From assembly GCA_003170915.1 (NCBI GenBank), contig PMYB01000234.1:1-64000 (forward strand): a DNA stretch of 64,000 bases. The letters are read 5' to 3'. Within the stretch, counting starts at the first letter, position 1, and each line of letters opens with the position of its first letter. Positions 8,390 to 17,652 of this stretch are shown piece after piece. The translations under genes were made by a program, and so were the position numbers. The notes beneath the pieces were generated by a model, which ran no database searches, was not told where the DNA came from, and saw only the letters and a program-made list of their open reading frames with translations. The DNA comes from Bryobacterales bacterium. GTDB lineage: Bacteria > Acidobacteriota > Terriglobia > Bryobacterales > Bryobacteraceae.

Positions 8390-9997
8390 CTAGGACTTCA
8401 CCCGGTGGAACTCCCAGCCTTTGCGGAAGGCGGGTTTCAGCAGCTTGTTGGCTTCACCGTTGTTGGTGATGCGCATCTGCCCGGGGTCGTACTCCAGCTT
8501 GCCTTCATGGCGGAGTGCAATGACACCCAATAGCATCCATTCCACGAACGGAGCCGCGACGTCGAAGTTGGAGCACGCCGGGTCGCCGCCCTTACACGCG
8601 CGGATGAAGTCGCGCATGTGGCCCGGTGAGCGCGTGAGCAGAGGCGCGGGCATGCGATAGTCTTTCATCTTCTCGATGGGGATCAGCCGCGTCACATCAC
8701 CGTAAGTTCCGGTAGTCAGCATTCCCTTGTCGCCAATGAAGATACTGCCATCCGGCATAGGTAAACGGAGCGGCTCGGTGGACGCCTTGAGAGCCGCGAA
8801 CTCGTCCCCATTGAAAACGCGGCCCGGAGACCGGAATTCGTTGGAAGCCGGACCCGCCGGGCCCGCTCCTGGGCCACGGGCCCCTCCGGGAGCACCGCCG
8901 GGAGCCGCTCCCGGCGCGCCTGCGCCCGCGCCCCGCCCGCCGCGGCCCGCCCCGCCGGGACGCGGCAGATTCGGGGGATCGCCGAGCCACTCGCCTTCGG
9001 GCACGCCCGCGATCTTGGGGGTCTCCTTCAGCCCGTCGTACCAGAAGACCTTCAGCGCCGGCATGTTGCCGTAAGGCGCGAAGTCGAAGCGGATGACCGA
9101 AGCCTTGGGGAACATGAAGGGGCTTACGCCTTCCTTGTGGATGCACTCCACGGCGATGACCTTGCGGTTGGAAAGATGCAGGGCCATGTTGGGCGCCCCC
9201 AAAATGTGGCAGGCCATATCGCCCAGGGCGCCGCAGCCAAAATCGTAAAAGCCGCGCCAGTTGAACGGCTGATAGAAGAAGCCTCCGTTCCGGTCGGGTT
9301 CGGTCTTACCGTCGGCCGTGAAAGGCCGCTTATCGGCGATGCCGAGCCATAGATCCCAATCCAGAGTGGAGGGAACCGGATCTTCCTTGGGGATTTCGGT
9401 CAGGCCCTGCGGCCACATCGGCCGGTCGCTCCAGGCGTGCACTTCCGCGACGTTGCCGATGTCGCCGTTCCAGACGATCTCGGCGCACTGCCGCGTGCCT
9501 TCGTTGGAGTAGCCCTGGTTGCCCATCTGGGTCGCCACCTTGTATTTGACGGCGGCCTCGCGCAACTGCCGCGCTTCCCAAATCGTGCGCACCAGCGGTT
9601 TTTGCACGTAGACGTGCTTGCCGCGCTCCATACACCACATAGCGGCGGTGGCGTGCATGTGATCCGGCGTGGCGACGATCACGGCATCGATGTTCTTGCC
9701 TTCCTTATCGAGCATTTGCCGGAAGTCTCGGAACTTCGGCGCGTTCGGAAACCGCGTGAATGTCGCGGCCGCGCGCCGGTCGTCCACATCGCACAGCGCG
9801 ACGATGTTCTCCGTCGGCGCGGCGGCCGAGAGATTGGACGCGCCCTGGCCGCCGGAGCCGATGGCGGCAAGGTTCAGTTTTTCGTTAGGGGATTTGTATC
9901 CCGCGGATTTCAACGATGGCGTGCCGCCGAATCCCACCGCAGGAATAGCGCCGGCCAGCAGGCTGCCATAAAAGAAGTGCCGCCTTGATAATGCCAT
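8390..9997 (-). CDS. Exported Gfo/Idh/MocA oxidoreductase with Gly/Ala/Pro insert
   Basis: A 535-residue enzyme, longer than the usual 350-450. The N-terminus 'LSRRHFFYGSLLAGAI' is a twin-arginine signal. The Rossmann motif is 'AAIGSGGQGASNL', followed by 'VIVATPDHMHA' and 'VYVQKPLVRTIWEA', where Gln replaces the usual Glu before the catalytic Lys-Pro. The C-terminal domain includes 'FYDFGCGALGDMACHI'. At about residues 345-385 there is a low-complexity run rich in Gly, Ala, Pro and Arg ('GGAGRGGRGAGAGAPGAAP'), probably a surface loop. The start has a good ribosome site (GAGGAGAT). It lies 41 bases downstream of the TIM-barrel gene and likely shares its transcript. Confidence 0.88.
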   Translation of the reverse strand: MALSRRHFFYGSLLAGAIPAVGFGGTPSLKSAGYKSPNEKLNLAAIGSGGQGASNLSAAAPTENIVALCDVDDRRAAATFTRFPNAPKFRDFRQMLDKEGKNIDAVIVATPDHMHATAAMWCMERGKHVYVQKPLVRTIWEARQLREAAVKYKVATQMGNQGYSNEGTRQCAEIVWNGDIGNVAEVHAWSDRPMWPQGLTEIPKEDPVPSTLDWDLWLGIADKRPFTADGKTEPDRNGGFFYQPFNWRGFYDFGCGALGDMACHILGAPNMALHLSNRKVIAVECIHKEGVSPFMFPKASVIRFDFAPYGNMPALKVFWYDGLKETPKIAGVPEGEWLGDPPNLPRPGGAGRGGRGAGAGAPGAAPGGAPGGARGPGAGPAGPASNEFRSPGRVFNGDEFAALKASTEPLRLPMPDGSIFIGDKGMLTTGTYGDVTRLIPIEKMKDYRMPAPLLTRSPGHMRDFIRACKGGDPACSNFDVAAPFVEWMLLGVIALRHEGKLEYDPGQMRITNNGEANKLLKPAFRKGWEFHRVKS

Positions 9998-10038
9998 TTT
10001 CAGATCTCCTCAAAAACAGATGGTGTGGTATCCAAACC

Positions 10039-11010
10039 CTACGCCAGACAGCTCTTGACGTAGGCGAAGCACTTCTTCGCCTCGGCGATAATGTCCGAAC
10101 CCTGCGGAATCGGGTACTCCAGCTCCAGGTTCGCCGGGATGGGGTACTTTTCCTTCTTGAGCAGTTGGAGCACTTCCTTCATGGGCGTGTCGCCCGTGCC
10201 CCAGACGGCGACGTTGGGACCGTGGTCCTTCTTGCGATCCTTGATGTGCAGGTTGGTGATCTTGGCGTGGTGCTGTTTGATGAAGGCCACCGCATCGTAT
10301 CCAGCCGCCGTGAAGTGGCCGATATCGAGGTTGATGCCGTTGTACTTCCCGTAGGCCATCAACTGGTCGTAGCTCTCGAGGGTGGCCGTCTGGTTGGGGT
10401 CGTTGGTGGCGTCGTGGCCGTGGTAGCCGACCAACAGTTTGTGTTTATCCGCAATCGGGGCGATCCGCTTAGCCATGGTGAGGGTCGTGCTTGTGGTGAT
10501 GCCCTTGACTCCGAGCCCTTTGGCCATGCTGAAGCCAAATTCGATGTCCGCGTCCTTCATGCTGTCCTGCATGCTGTCCTGCATGTTATAGCAGAGCAGG
10601 GCGACATCGACGCCGGCGTCGTTGAATTTCTTCCGGACGGCCCCCCATGTCTGGGCGTTTGCCGAGGCGCGCCATTGCGCGAGCTTCTCCGTCGCCGCTT
10701 GCCTTTCGGCCTGTTGCTCGGGAGTAGGCTGCGCACGGCCGCCGCCCGAGCGGCCGACGTTCGGCATCGCAGGCGCGCCCGCGAGGGCCTCGCAATGATT
10801 CGACATCAACTCCGCCTCGCCGAGCCCGATTTCGACAAACGCCCTGACGATGGCTTCCGGGTCGGGGCTGGCGATGCGGTTGAAGCTGTAGGTGATGGCG
10901 CCAATCTGTACGCCGCCGAATTTCGAGTCGATCCTTTTCGCGGCAAATGCCTTGGCCAGCGGTACGGAGACCAACGCGAACTTTGCCATGTCTCGTCTGG
11001 TATATTGCAC
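10039..11010 (-). CDS. Exported sugar phosphate isomerase/epimerase-like TIM barrel
   Basis: A 323-residue protein of the xylose isomerase-like / AP endonuclease 2 superfamily. A twin-arginine leader 'YTRRDMAKFALVSV' precedes the barrel (about 35-315). Metal-ligand type motifs are visible: 'VGYHGHDA', 'GINLDIGHFTAAG' and 'NLHIKDRKKDHG', ending with 'NLELEYPI'. A short Gly/Arg/Pro-rich insert 'GRSGGGRAQPTPEQQ' lies near residue 88. Members isomerise or epimerise keto-sugars and often pair with Gfo/Idh/MocA dehydrogenases, as here (the next gene on the strand). The start codon appears to be GTG 11010. It is preceded upstream by the GH1 relic. Confidence 0.85.
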   Translation of the reverse strand: MQYTRRDMAKFALVSVPLAKAFAAKRIDSKFGGVQIGAITYSFNRIASPDPEAIVRAFVEIGLGEAELMSNHCEALAGAPAMPNVGRSGGGRAQPTPEQQAERQAATEKLAQWRASANAQTWGAVRKKFNDAGVDVALLCYNMQDSMQDSMKDADIEFGFSMAKGLGVKGITTSTTLTMAKRIAPIADKHKLLVGYHGHDATNDPNQTATLESYDQLMAYGKYNGINLDIGHFTAAGYDAVAFIKQHHAKITNLHIKDRKKDHGPNVAVWGTGDTPMKEVLQLLKKEKYPIPANLELEYPIPQGSDIIAEAKKCFAYVKSCLA

Positions 11011-11193
11011 GGTGTTCCTTTCAGCCGATGTGCGGCCTACGCATATTTCAACCCAAAGGAATTCATAACACGTTTCCTGTAGCCGAGGGCAAGCACCCTG
11101 CCGCCCATGGTATACCCGCTCGCTCGACAGTTGGGGGGCGATAACTTCATTGTATCCAGCATCGCGGACAAATCCAAGAGCGGTTCGGGCATG

Positions 11194-11472
11194 CTATTCC
11201 ACCGGAATGCGACCGGTCCGCGCCACGTCTCCATACCACGAGCCGGGGTCCTTGCGATCCCAGTTCGATTCGCCTTTCCCGTCCTCCTTCGCGCCGCCTT
11301 CGATTTGTACGGCGGAAGTTGCGGCGCCGAACAGAAAGCCTTTCGGAAAAGGCGGAACCGGCTTGTCATCCGCGGCTGCCGCCGCGGCGAACGGCGCAAA
11401 TGCCCGAACTCGAACACCCGTCAAAGCCGCCGCCGCCGTCATGTTTGCCCGCAAGAACGTTGGCCGTCTCAT
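11194..11472 (-). pseudogene. Truncated GH1 beta-glucosidase
   Basis: A 92-codon frame with leader '[19 protein letters not shown]' followed by '[29 protein letters not shown]', the unmistakable start of a family 1 glycoside hydrolase (normally 430-480 residues). Similarity continues to 'GSWYGDVA' and then the frame runs into TAG at 11194. Nothing GH1-like follows, so only the 5' end survives. Across the whole gap 11011-11623 no intact gene is seen. Confidence 0.8.
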
Positions 11473-11607
11473 CGGGGCGGCCTCCCAGTGAAGAGCCTAG
11501 CACCGGCTTGCAAACCGGACACCTTTTTTTTAGCGCCCTGGGTGTGTTTTATCCAGCATCGTGGAAGTTTTTCCGTTCCAGCTCTGTTGGTCCGCTTTCG
11601 GGAATGA

Positions 11608-11613
11608 TAGAAT
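11608..11613 (+). promoter_or_regulatory. Candidate -10 box for the DUF1080 gene
   Basis: TAGAAT lies 10 bases before ATG 11624. Transcription would start a few bases before the ATG, and there is no Shine-Dalgarno sequence. Confidence 0.3.
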
Positions 11614-11623
11614 CCCGAGCGAA

Positions 11624-12403
11624 ATGAATTACCGAATGATCTCATGCGCGGTTGCGAGTCTCTGCGCCGGCAGGCTGTTTGCGGCCGTCGCCATCCCCGT
11701 GATCCAGTGGGCTCCTGGCGACCACAACCGACCGCAGCCGGCACAGGTTGCGCCTGGCACCTTCTCTACCCAGGCACAGCCTGGCACGCCGCCATCCGAC
11801 GCGGCCGTGCTATTCGATGGCGCCGATCTTTCCGCCTGGCAGCACAGTGACGGCAAGCCTGCCGATTGGAGCGTCCGCGATGGTTACTTCGAAGTCAAAG
11901 CTCGCTCCGGGGATATCGATACCAAGCGGGCTTTCGGGGATTGCCAGTTGCATGTGGAGTGGGCGGCTCCCGATGCGCCGCGCGGGAGCGATCAGACGCC
12001 AGGCAACAGCGGCGTTTACCTCATGACCCTGTACGAAATTCAAGTATTGGAATCCTTCAAGAACCGGACCTATCCGGACGGCCAGGCAGGCTCGGTCTAT
12101 TGCCAGTACCCGCCCCTGGTCAATGCCTCGCTCCCACCCAGAGTATGGCAGACCTACGACATCGTGTTTCACGGTCCGCGATTTTCGTCAAGCGGAGAAC
12201 TAACGCGGCTGGCCACCGTTACACTGCTGCACAATGGCGTACTGGTTCGGGATCACGTCTCTCTGACCGGACCGACCGACTGGCTGAAACGTCCGCCATA
12301 CAAAGCGCACGCCGCCAAGATGCCGCTTCGGTTGCAGGACCATGGCCAGCCGGCACGCTTTCGCAATATCTGGATTCGCGAAATCCCAGAACCGGAACAG
12401 TGA
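11624..12403 (+). CDS. Exported DUF1080 protein (3-keto-disaccharide hydrolase family)
   Basis: A protein of about 259 residues. The leader 'MNYRMISCAVASLCAGRLFAAVA' is a Sec signal, followed by a Pro/Gln-rich stretch. The jelly-roll domain starts at 'VLFDGADLSAWQHSDG' and holds 'FGDCQLHVEWAAP', 'GNSGVYLMTLYEIQVLESF', 'WQTYDIVFHGPRF' and 'PLRLQDHGQPARFRNIWIR', the standard DUF1080 series. This family is now linked to cleavage of 3-keto-glycosides produced by dehydrogenases, which suits the many Gfo/Idh/MocA genes nearby. The open frame could start at 11561, but ATG 11624 gives the signal peptide at the N-terminus and is preferred. The 117 bases to the convergent rraA-like gene are very GC-rich, and a gene is not seen there. 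Confidence 0.88.
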   Translation: MNYRMISCAVASLCAGRLFAAVAIPVIQWAPGDHNRPQPAQVAPGTFSTQAQPGTPPSDAAVLFDGADLSAWQHSDGKPADWSVRDGYFEVKARSGDIDTKRAFGDCQLHVEWAAPDAPRGSDQTPGNSGVYLMTLYEIQVLESFKNRTYPDGQAGSVYCQYPPLVNASLPPRVWQTYDIVFHGPRFSSSGELTRLATVTLLHNGVLVRDHVSLTGPTDWLKRPPYKAHAAKMPLRLQDHGQPARFRNIWIREIPEPEQ

Positions 12404-12520
12404 GGGACCCCCGATGAGATTAGCTGGGCGAGCGATTCATTTTGTCTGCTCTCCCGGCCGCGTGGGGTTCCGGCGGCCGCTGGCAACCGGGCGTAGGGCG
12501 CCGGGCGGCGGCCGGGCCGG

Positions 12521-13219
12521 CTAGAGCGAGCCGCATTTTCGATACAGGTCGCGGAGATAGGTGCCAGCCGCCAGTTCCGCGCGCGATCCGTCCTCTTGCC
12601 GTACTCTATCGGCCGCCAACCGCACCGCCTCCTGGACCATGGCACCGGGGACCACCACCACGCCGTCGAAGTCCGCCACGATCAGGTCACCCGGATGGAC
12701 CATGACTTCGCCGCATTCGACGGCTTCGTTGTAGCCAGTTACGATTCCACGCCCGAGGGAGCCGACCGGTTTAGGCCCGGCGGCAAATACCGGAAAGCCC
12801 AGCGCCTCGATTTGTTGCACATCGCGCACCAATCCATCCACCACCGCGCCGCGTGCACCGCGCGCCGAGGCGGCGGTGGAGAGCAGTCCGCCCCACGGCG
12901 CGCTGCACGTCGAGTGTCCGGTCGAAACTACAACCACGTGGTCGGGCTGAATGCTGTCCACGGCTTGAATCTCGGTATCGGAGGGCGTCGCGGAGATTTC
13001 CAACGTATCGACGCAGGAAATGGTGTGGGCCCACCCGGCCAGCCGGCAGCCGGCATGCACGGGCCTCAGGTACTCACGCATCGCCTGGTGGCGTGTCCCC
13101 AATTCGTCGAGTGCGTCGGAGAGGACTGCGGTATAGAGGCATTCTCCGACGTACGAGAGGAACTTGGGGCTGCGAATTTCGGCCGGGACAGGGAGGCGGC
13201 CGGAACGTGAGGCATTCAT
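12521..13219 (-). CDS. RraA-like aldolase family protein
   Basis: A protein of about 232 residues. The core motif 'WGGLLSTAASARGARGAVVDGLVRDV' matches the RraA / 4-hydroxy-4-methyl-2-oxoglutarate aldolase fold (G-G-L..A..RG..G.V.DG..RD), and it ends with 'HPGDLIVADFDGVVVVP'. Family members either cleave 4-carboxy-4-hydroxy-2-oxo acids with a divalent metal, or inhibit RNase E. The aldolase role is likelier here because the divergent neighbour is an IclR regulator of the catabolic type. The open frame extends back to 13468, but homology and ATG 13219 ('MNASRSGRLPVPAEI') fix the start; the longer frame would overlap the IclR coding region. Confidence 0.82.
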   Translation of the reverse strand: MNASRSGRLPVPAEIRSPKFLSYVGECLYTAVLSDALDELGTRHQAMREYLRPVHAGCRLAGWAHTISCVDTLEISATPSDTEIQAVDSIQPDHVVVVSTGHSTCSAPWGGLLSTAASARGARGAVVDGLVRDVQQIEALGFPVFAAGPKPVGSLGRGIVTGYNEAVECGEVMVHPGDLIVADFDGVVVVPGAMVQEAVRLAADRVRQEDGSRAELAAGTYLRDLYRKCGSL

Positions 13220-13304
13220 GGCTGGCCTCAGATTAGCGGCAACGGAAGGCTTCGTCAAGCCGTACTTGACTCTCGGTGCAAGACTCTTCCAGAATACGGG
13301 AAGC
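13220..13304. promoter_or_regulatory. Divergent control region between rraA-like and iclR-like genes
   Basis: About 85 bases separate the two divergent start codons. Both promoters must lie here, so this is the natural place for an IclR operator. 'ttgact' at 13266-13271 could serve as a plus-strand -35 box. No clear long palindrome was found by eye. Confidence 0.4.
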
Positions 13305-14105
13305 ATGGGGACCGAGATGGACCACCACGCCCCGGATACGCCCAGCGCCTCCGCGGTGAGGCGCACGATGGCGATTCTGGAGTGTCTGGATAGCAGCCGG
13401 CGGGGTTTGAATATTTCCGAGGTGAGCCGTAAGCTGGAGATCCCCAAGAGCTCGGCGCACGTGCTCATGGTGACGCTCGAACGCCTCGGGTATATTCGCC
13501 GCGCGGCTAACAGCCGGGATTTCCGCCTGGGATTGAAGACCTACGCCCTGGGGCAGAGGATGGCAAAAATGCTGTCTATTTCCGATCTTGCACTGCCACA
13601 CATGCAGTTGCTGGCAAGCGAGACCGGCCTCAGTGCCCACCTGGCAGTGCTGGACCACGACCAGGCGGTGTTCATCCAGAAGGCGGGGGCCGGCAGCCTG
13701 GTCCAACTGGACACGTACGTGGGCGGGCGGGCCGACCTGCACTCGACCGCACTGGGCAAAATCATCCTCGCCTTCGGCCCTTCGGAAAGCACGAAGCACA
13801 TCCTTTCCAAGCAGGTATTCGCGCGCTATACACCCAAAACGTTGATCTCGGGAGAAGCTTTGGCCAGGGAGATCTCGCGCATCCGGCGGCTGGGACATGC
13901 CATTGACGATGAAGAGGAGGAATTGGGCATCCGCTGTGTCGCGGTCCCTCTCCTTCGTCGGGGTTGCCTGTTCGTCGCTGCGCTCAGCCTCTCGGGGACG
14001 GTCGCCCAAATGCCGTTCCGCGGCATGGACACCATGCTGGCGCGCATCGCGCAGTGCGCCGCCGCCATTACAGCGGAGAATATGCCAATCCCTCCGCTGT
14101 GGTAG
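13305..14105 (+). CDS. IclR-family transcriptional regulator
   Basis: A protein of about 266 residues. The N-terminal winged helix (about 20-75) reads 'SSRRGLNISEVSRKLEIPKSSAHVLMVTLERLGYI'. The effector-binding domain (about 90-260) includes 'SDLALPHMQLLASETGLSAHLAV', 'LHSTALGKIILAF', 'DEEEELGIRCVAVPL' and 'AALSLSGTV', all standard for IclR. It probably represses the divergent RraA-like gene and perhaps the following oxidoreductase, responding to an organic acid or sugar acid. The frame is open from 13164; ATG 13305 or 13317 is preferred because the earlier codons overlap the divergent promoter region. Confidence 0.9.
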   Translation: MGTEMDHHAPDTPSASAVRRTMAILECLDSSRRGLNISEVSRKLEIPKSSAHVLMVTLERLGYIRRAANSRDFRLGLKTYALGQRMAKMLSISDLALPHMQLLASETGLSAHLAVLDHDQAVFIQKAGAGSLVQLDTYVGGRADLHSTALGKIILAFGPSESTKHILSKQVFARYTPKTLISGEALAREISRIRRLGHAIDDEEEELGIRCVAVPLLRRGCLFVAALSLSGTVAQMPFRGMDTMLARIAQCAAAITAENMPIPPLW

Positions 14106-14268
14106 GATCGCGGCGTGCGCGCGAGCCGGATCAGTTGCACAACACAGGTGTTCGGTTTGGAGCAGGCGGTGCTGGTCTCTTCACTGGGAGGCAGGCTGGG
14201 GTACCGGTTTCTTCCAGCTATCTGGACCAAAAGGCCGTCCGGACCCTCTTGGGCGTGCTGTATTGTCG

Positions 14269-14274
14269 TATACT
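14269..14274 (+). promoter_or_regulatory. Candidate -10 box before the frameshifted oxidoreductase
   Basis: TATACT lies 10 bases before ATG 14285. No ribosome site follows it, similar to other genes in this window with near-leaderless spacing. No good -35 is seen. Confidence 0.3.
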
Positions 14275-14284
14275 TCCAGCCGGA

Positions 14285-15479
14285 ATGCATTTGACCAACG
14301 TCGCCGGCCGCCGGCAGTTTGTGGGTGCGGCACTCGTCACGGCCGTTTCTTACCGCCGGATTCTCGGCGCCAACGACCGGATCCGGATCGGCGCAATCGG
14401 GACCGGAGAACGCTGCCAATTCCTGTTGAGCCTGCTCAACAAGATCGAATCGAACGAGATCGTGGCCGTCTGCGACGTCTACGAACCGCGTCGTTTGGAG
14501 GCCAGATCCAAATACGCGGCCGAGGCGCGCGACTACGCCGACCACCGCGAGATTCTCGACCGGAAAGATATAGACGCCGTCGTGATTGGCACGCCCGACC
14601 ACTGGCACGTGCCGCTGCTTCTCGATACGCTCAAGGCGGGCAAAGATGCCTACTGTGAAAAGCCGGTCACTCACACCATCGACGAGGGAGAGCCGCTGAT
14701 CGCGACGGTGCGCGACTCGAAGCGGGTGGTGCAGACCGGCACCCAGCAGCGAAGCTGGGCGCACTTCGCCGAGGCCAGGGAGGAGATTGCCGCCGGCCAT
14801 CTGGGCCAGGTGACGCTGATTCGGACTTACTGGTATCAGAACCATCCCAAGTGGTGGCAGGCTACCCTCTTTCGACACTGGAAAGCTCGATTGGGAGCGC
14901 TTTCTCGGGACGGCTTCCGCCCGCCCATTCGACGCCGACCAATTCGCGAACTGGCGCTGGTATTGGGACTTCGGCGGGGGCGCCATGACCGACCTTTTCG
15001 TGCACTGGGTGGACGTGGCCCATTGGATCATGGGCTCCGATATGCCCGATCGCGCCACGGCCAATGGCCTTCGCGCCATTCTGACGCGGCGGCAGACACC
15101 CGACACGATGAGCGCCGCGCTCACCTATTCGGGCAACGTTGTGGTTGAGTTCGACAGCGCCTTGCTGGGCTATCTCGAGGGCGGCGGCTTGATGATTCGT
15201 GGAACCAAAGCGGCCATGCGCCTTTGGCGAGGCGGGTTTGCGGTCTATGGCGAGATCTCGCGGTACAGTGAGCGGTCCGATCCCTCGAGTCCCATTCTCG
15301 ACGTGCGGTCCAAGGGTGAAGGCACAGTGGACCATCTGAGCAACTTTCTGGACTGCATTCGCTCCCGCAATACGCCGAACGCTTCGGTTGAAATCGGAGT
15401 AGCGGCAGCCCGCGCGGGTCACGTGGCGAATCTGGCGCTACGCGGCAGCGGGGTCTGGACGCGAAGCCCTTCGGCGTAG
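14285..15479 (+). pseudogene. Gfo/Idh/MocA oxidoreductase, frameshifted
   Basis: The first frame gives a complete N-terminal half: leader 'VAGRRQFVGAALVTAVSYRR', Rossmann 'IGAIGTGERCQFL', 'VVIGTPDHWHVP' and catalytic 'AYCEKPVTHT'. After 'PKWWQA' near 14865 the reading moves by one base: the other frame continues with 'SFDTGKLDWERFLG' and 'WRWYWDFGGGAMTDLFVHWVDVAHWIMG' to 'LALRGSGVWTRSPSA', exactly the expected second half. A single lost or gained base at about 14860-14876 explains it. It may be a real pseudogene or a sequencing/assembly error, since both halves are otherwise well preserved. The joined protein would be about 398 residues. Tat-like export is likely. Confidence 0.85.
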
Positions 15480-15531
15480 AGAGTCGCGGCTGCGCACGGC
15501 ATCATCAAGACCAACAGATGTGAGGTGGAAT

Positions 15532-17598
15532 ATGCTTTGCAATCTGAACATTGTCAGGATTCTCGCGCTGGTTCCGTTGGCCTTGCTCACGGCCTCGGCG
15601 CAAACCGGGCCGGTGGTGCTCCAATCGCCGAACGGAACGCTCGAGATTTCAATTGCGACCGTACAGCGTCAGTCCGTGCAGGCGGCGGGCGGCCAACTGG
15701 CGTATCGCGTGGCTTTTCGCGGTCAGCCTGTGCTGGAGTGGTCGAACCTCGGGCTCGCCTTCGAGGGCTCGCCCGCACTCGGGCCGACTGTCCGTATCGA
15801 GTCGTCGCAGGCGTCCAGCCAGGACGAGACTTGGGCGCCTGTCGCAGGCAAGGCCAATCCCATACGCAACCACTACAACGCCGTCATGGTTCAGACGGTG
15901 GAGACGGCCCCGAACGGCCGGCGCCTGGTGGTGGAAGCCCGCGCGTACGACGAGGGCGTAGCCTTCCGCTACGTCGTGCCCGAGCAGCCTTCCCTGAAGG
16001 ATTTGCGCATCCTCAACGAGTCCACACAATTCCGCTTCTCCAAGGACGCACGCACCTTTTCTCTAATCTCGCGCGGCTTTGAGACCAGCAACGAGGACGA
16101 CTATCACGAACTGGCGATCAGCGGCCTGCACCCGGAGTACCTCGTCAACCTCCCGTTGCTGGTGGAAGTGCCGGGAATCGCCTGGGTCGGTCTGACGGAA
16201 GCGGACATCGAGGAGTACTCCAACCTGTTCGTGACCGCTTCGGGCGACCGGACAATGGCGGCGCGGCTGGCCATCCGCGTTGAGGACATCAACACCGACG
16301 CGAACATCGCCCCCTCCTTCGATCCCAAGGCGGATGCGTCGAAGGTATCGGTGATCGCGCAAACTCCCGTAAGATCGGGCTGGCGGGTGTTGATGATCGC
16401 GGATCAACCCGGACGGCTGGTGGAATCCAACATGGTGGTCAACTTGAATCCGCCCAGCGCCATCGGAGACACTTCCTGGATCAAGCCCGGCAAGACCTCC
16501 TGGAACTGGTGGAACGGCAGCCAGGCCAAGGGCGTCGCCAACCCCGGCATGAACAACGAGACCATGAAGTACTACATCGACTTCTCCGCGCGGAACAAGT
16601 TCGAGTTCCTGCTGATTGACGCCGGCTGGTCGGCGAACTTACCCACGCCGGCCGGCCAGGCGGGGCAGTCCCGGCGCGGGCGCGTGGACCTCACCAAGTC
16701 CATCGCGGCCATTGATATTCCGATGCTGGTCGAGTATGCGAAGTCGAAGAACGTACGCATCTGGCTGTGGGCTCATTTCCGGGACATGAACGACCAGATG
16801 GACCTGGCTTTCGCGCAGTTCGAAAAATGGGGCATCGCCGGTGCGAAGATCGATTTTATGGACCGCACGGACCAATGGATGGTGAACTGGTACCGGACGG
16901 CCGCGAAGAAAGCGGCTGAACACCACCTCATGGTCGACTTCCACGGTGCGTTCAAGCCCGACGGGATGCGACGCACCTACCCCAACGTGCTGACGCGCGA
17001 AGGCGTCATGGGCGCGGAGTACAACAAGTGGAGCGCGCGAATTACTCCCCAGCACGACGTGACGCTGGCCTTTACCCGCATGCTGGCGGGGCCCATGGAC
17101 TACACGCCCGGCGGGTTCGATAACGCGACCCGCGAGAATTTCGTGCCGCGCAACAGGGCGCCCATGGTGATGGGCACGCGCGCCCACCACACCGCGCTGT
17201 ATGTAGTCTTTGAAAGCGAGTTGCAGATGGTCTCGGATTCCCCCGACGCCTACGATGGGCAGAAGGAAACCGCGTTCCTCAGGGCGGTCCCGGCGAGCTG
17301 GGACGAGACCCGCGTTCTCAACGGTGTGCCGCCGAAGTACATCACCATCGCGCGGCGCCGCGGGAACGAGTGGTTCGTGGGCAGCATCACGGACTGGGAT
17401 GCGCGCGAGCTCGATGTGCCGCTTAGCTTTCTGGGGAGCGGCGCCTACGATGCGGAGATTTACGCGGACGGACCCAATGCGGTGGCGCAGCCGAAGGACT
17501 CGGTTGTCGAGAAACGTCGCGTGAATGGCCAGACTGTCTTGAAGTTGAAGCTGGCGCCGGGGGGCGGTAGCGCCATCCGGCTGGTCCCGGTTCACTGA
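15532..17598 (+). CDS. Glycoside hydrolase family 97 (alpha-glucosidase/alpha-galactosidase)
   Basis: A protein of about 688 residues with a Sec signal 'IVRILALVPLALLTASAQ'. The N-terminal beta-sandwich (about 25-290) starts 'VVLQSPNGTLEISI'. The (beta/alpha)8 barrel (about 295-560) includes 'KPGKTSWNWWNG', 'FEFLLIDAGWS', 'VRIWLWAHFRDM', 'GIAGAKIDFMDRTDQWMV' and 'NVLTREGVMGAEYNKW'. A C-terminal all-beta domain follows. The Asp in 'KIDFMD' matches the nucleophile of the retaining GH97 alpha-galactosidase branch rather than the inverting SusB branch; this assignment is inference. Periplasmic or surface action on alpha-linked oligosaccharides fits the convergent GH27 alpha-galactosidase next door. 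ATG 15532 is preceded by GAGGTGG. Confidence 0.92.
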   Translation: MLCNLNIVRILALVPLALLTASAQTGPVVLQSPNGTLEISIATVQRQSVQAAGGQLAYRVAFRGQPVLEWSNLGLAFEGSPALGPTVRIESSQASSQDETWAPVAGKANPIRNHYNAVMVQTVETAPNGRRLVVEARAYDEGVAFRYVVPEQPSLKDLRILNESTQFRFSKDARTFSLISRGFETSNEDDYHELAISGLHPEYLVNLPLLVEVPGIAWVGLTEADIEEYSNLFVTASGDRTMAARLAIRVEDINTDANIAPSFDPKADASKVSVIAQTPVRSGWRVLMIADQPGRLVESNMVVNLNPPSAIGDTSWIKPGKTSWNWWNGSQAKGVANPGMNNETMKYYIDFSARNKFEFLLIDAGWSANLPTPAGQAGQSRRGRVDLTKSIAAIDIPMLVEYAKSKNVRIWLWAHFRDMNDQMDLAFAQFEKWGIAGAKIDFMDRTDQWMVNWYRTAAKKAAEHHLMVDFHGAFKPDGMRRTYPNVLTREGVMGAEYNKWSARITPQHDVTLAFTRMLAGPMDYTPGGFDNATRENFVPRNRAPMVMGTRAHHTALYVVFESELQMVSDSPDAYDGQKETAFLRAVPASWDETRVLNGVPPKYITIARRRGNEWFVGSITDWDARELDVPLSFLGSGAYDAEIYADGPNAVAQPKDSVVEKRRVNGQTVLKLKLAPGGGSAIRLVPVH

Positions 17599-17652
17599 GA
17601 AGGCGGCAAAACGGTGGCCGTCCGCGCGATTGACCCGAGCGGGCTTCCAGCC

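Noticed and set aside
12404-12520. GC-rich stem between DUF1080 and RraA genes as a terminator
   Set aside because: 'cggccgc'/'gcggccg' can pair, but there is no T run on either strand, so a rho-independent terminator is not supported.
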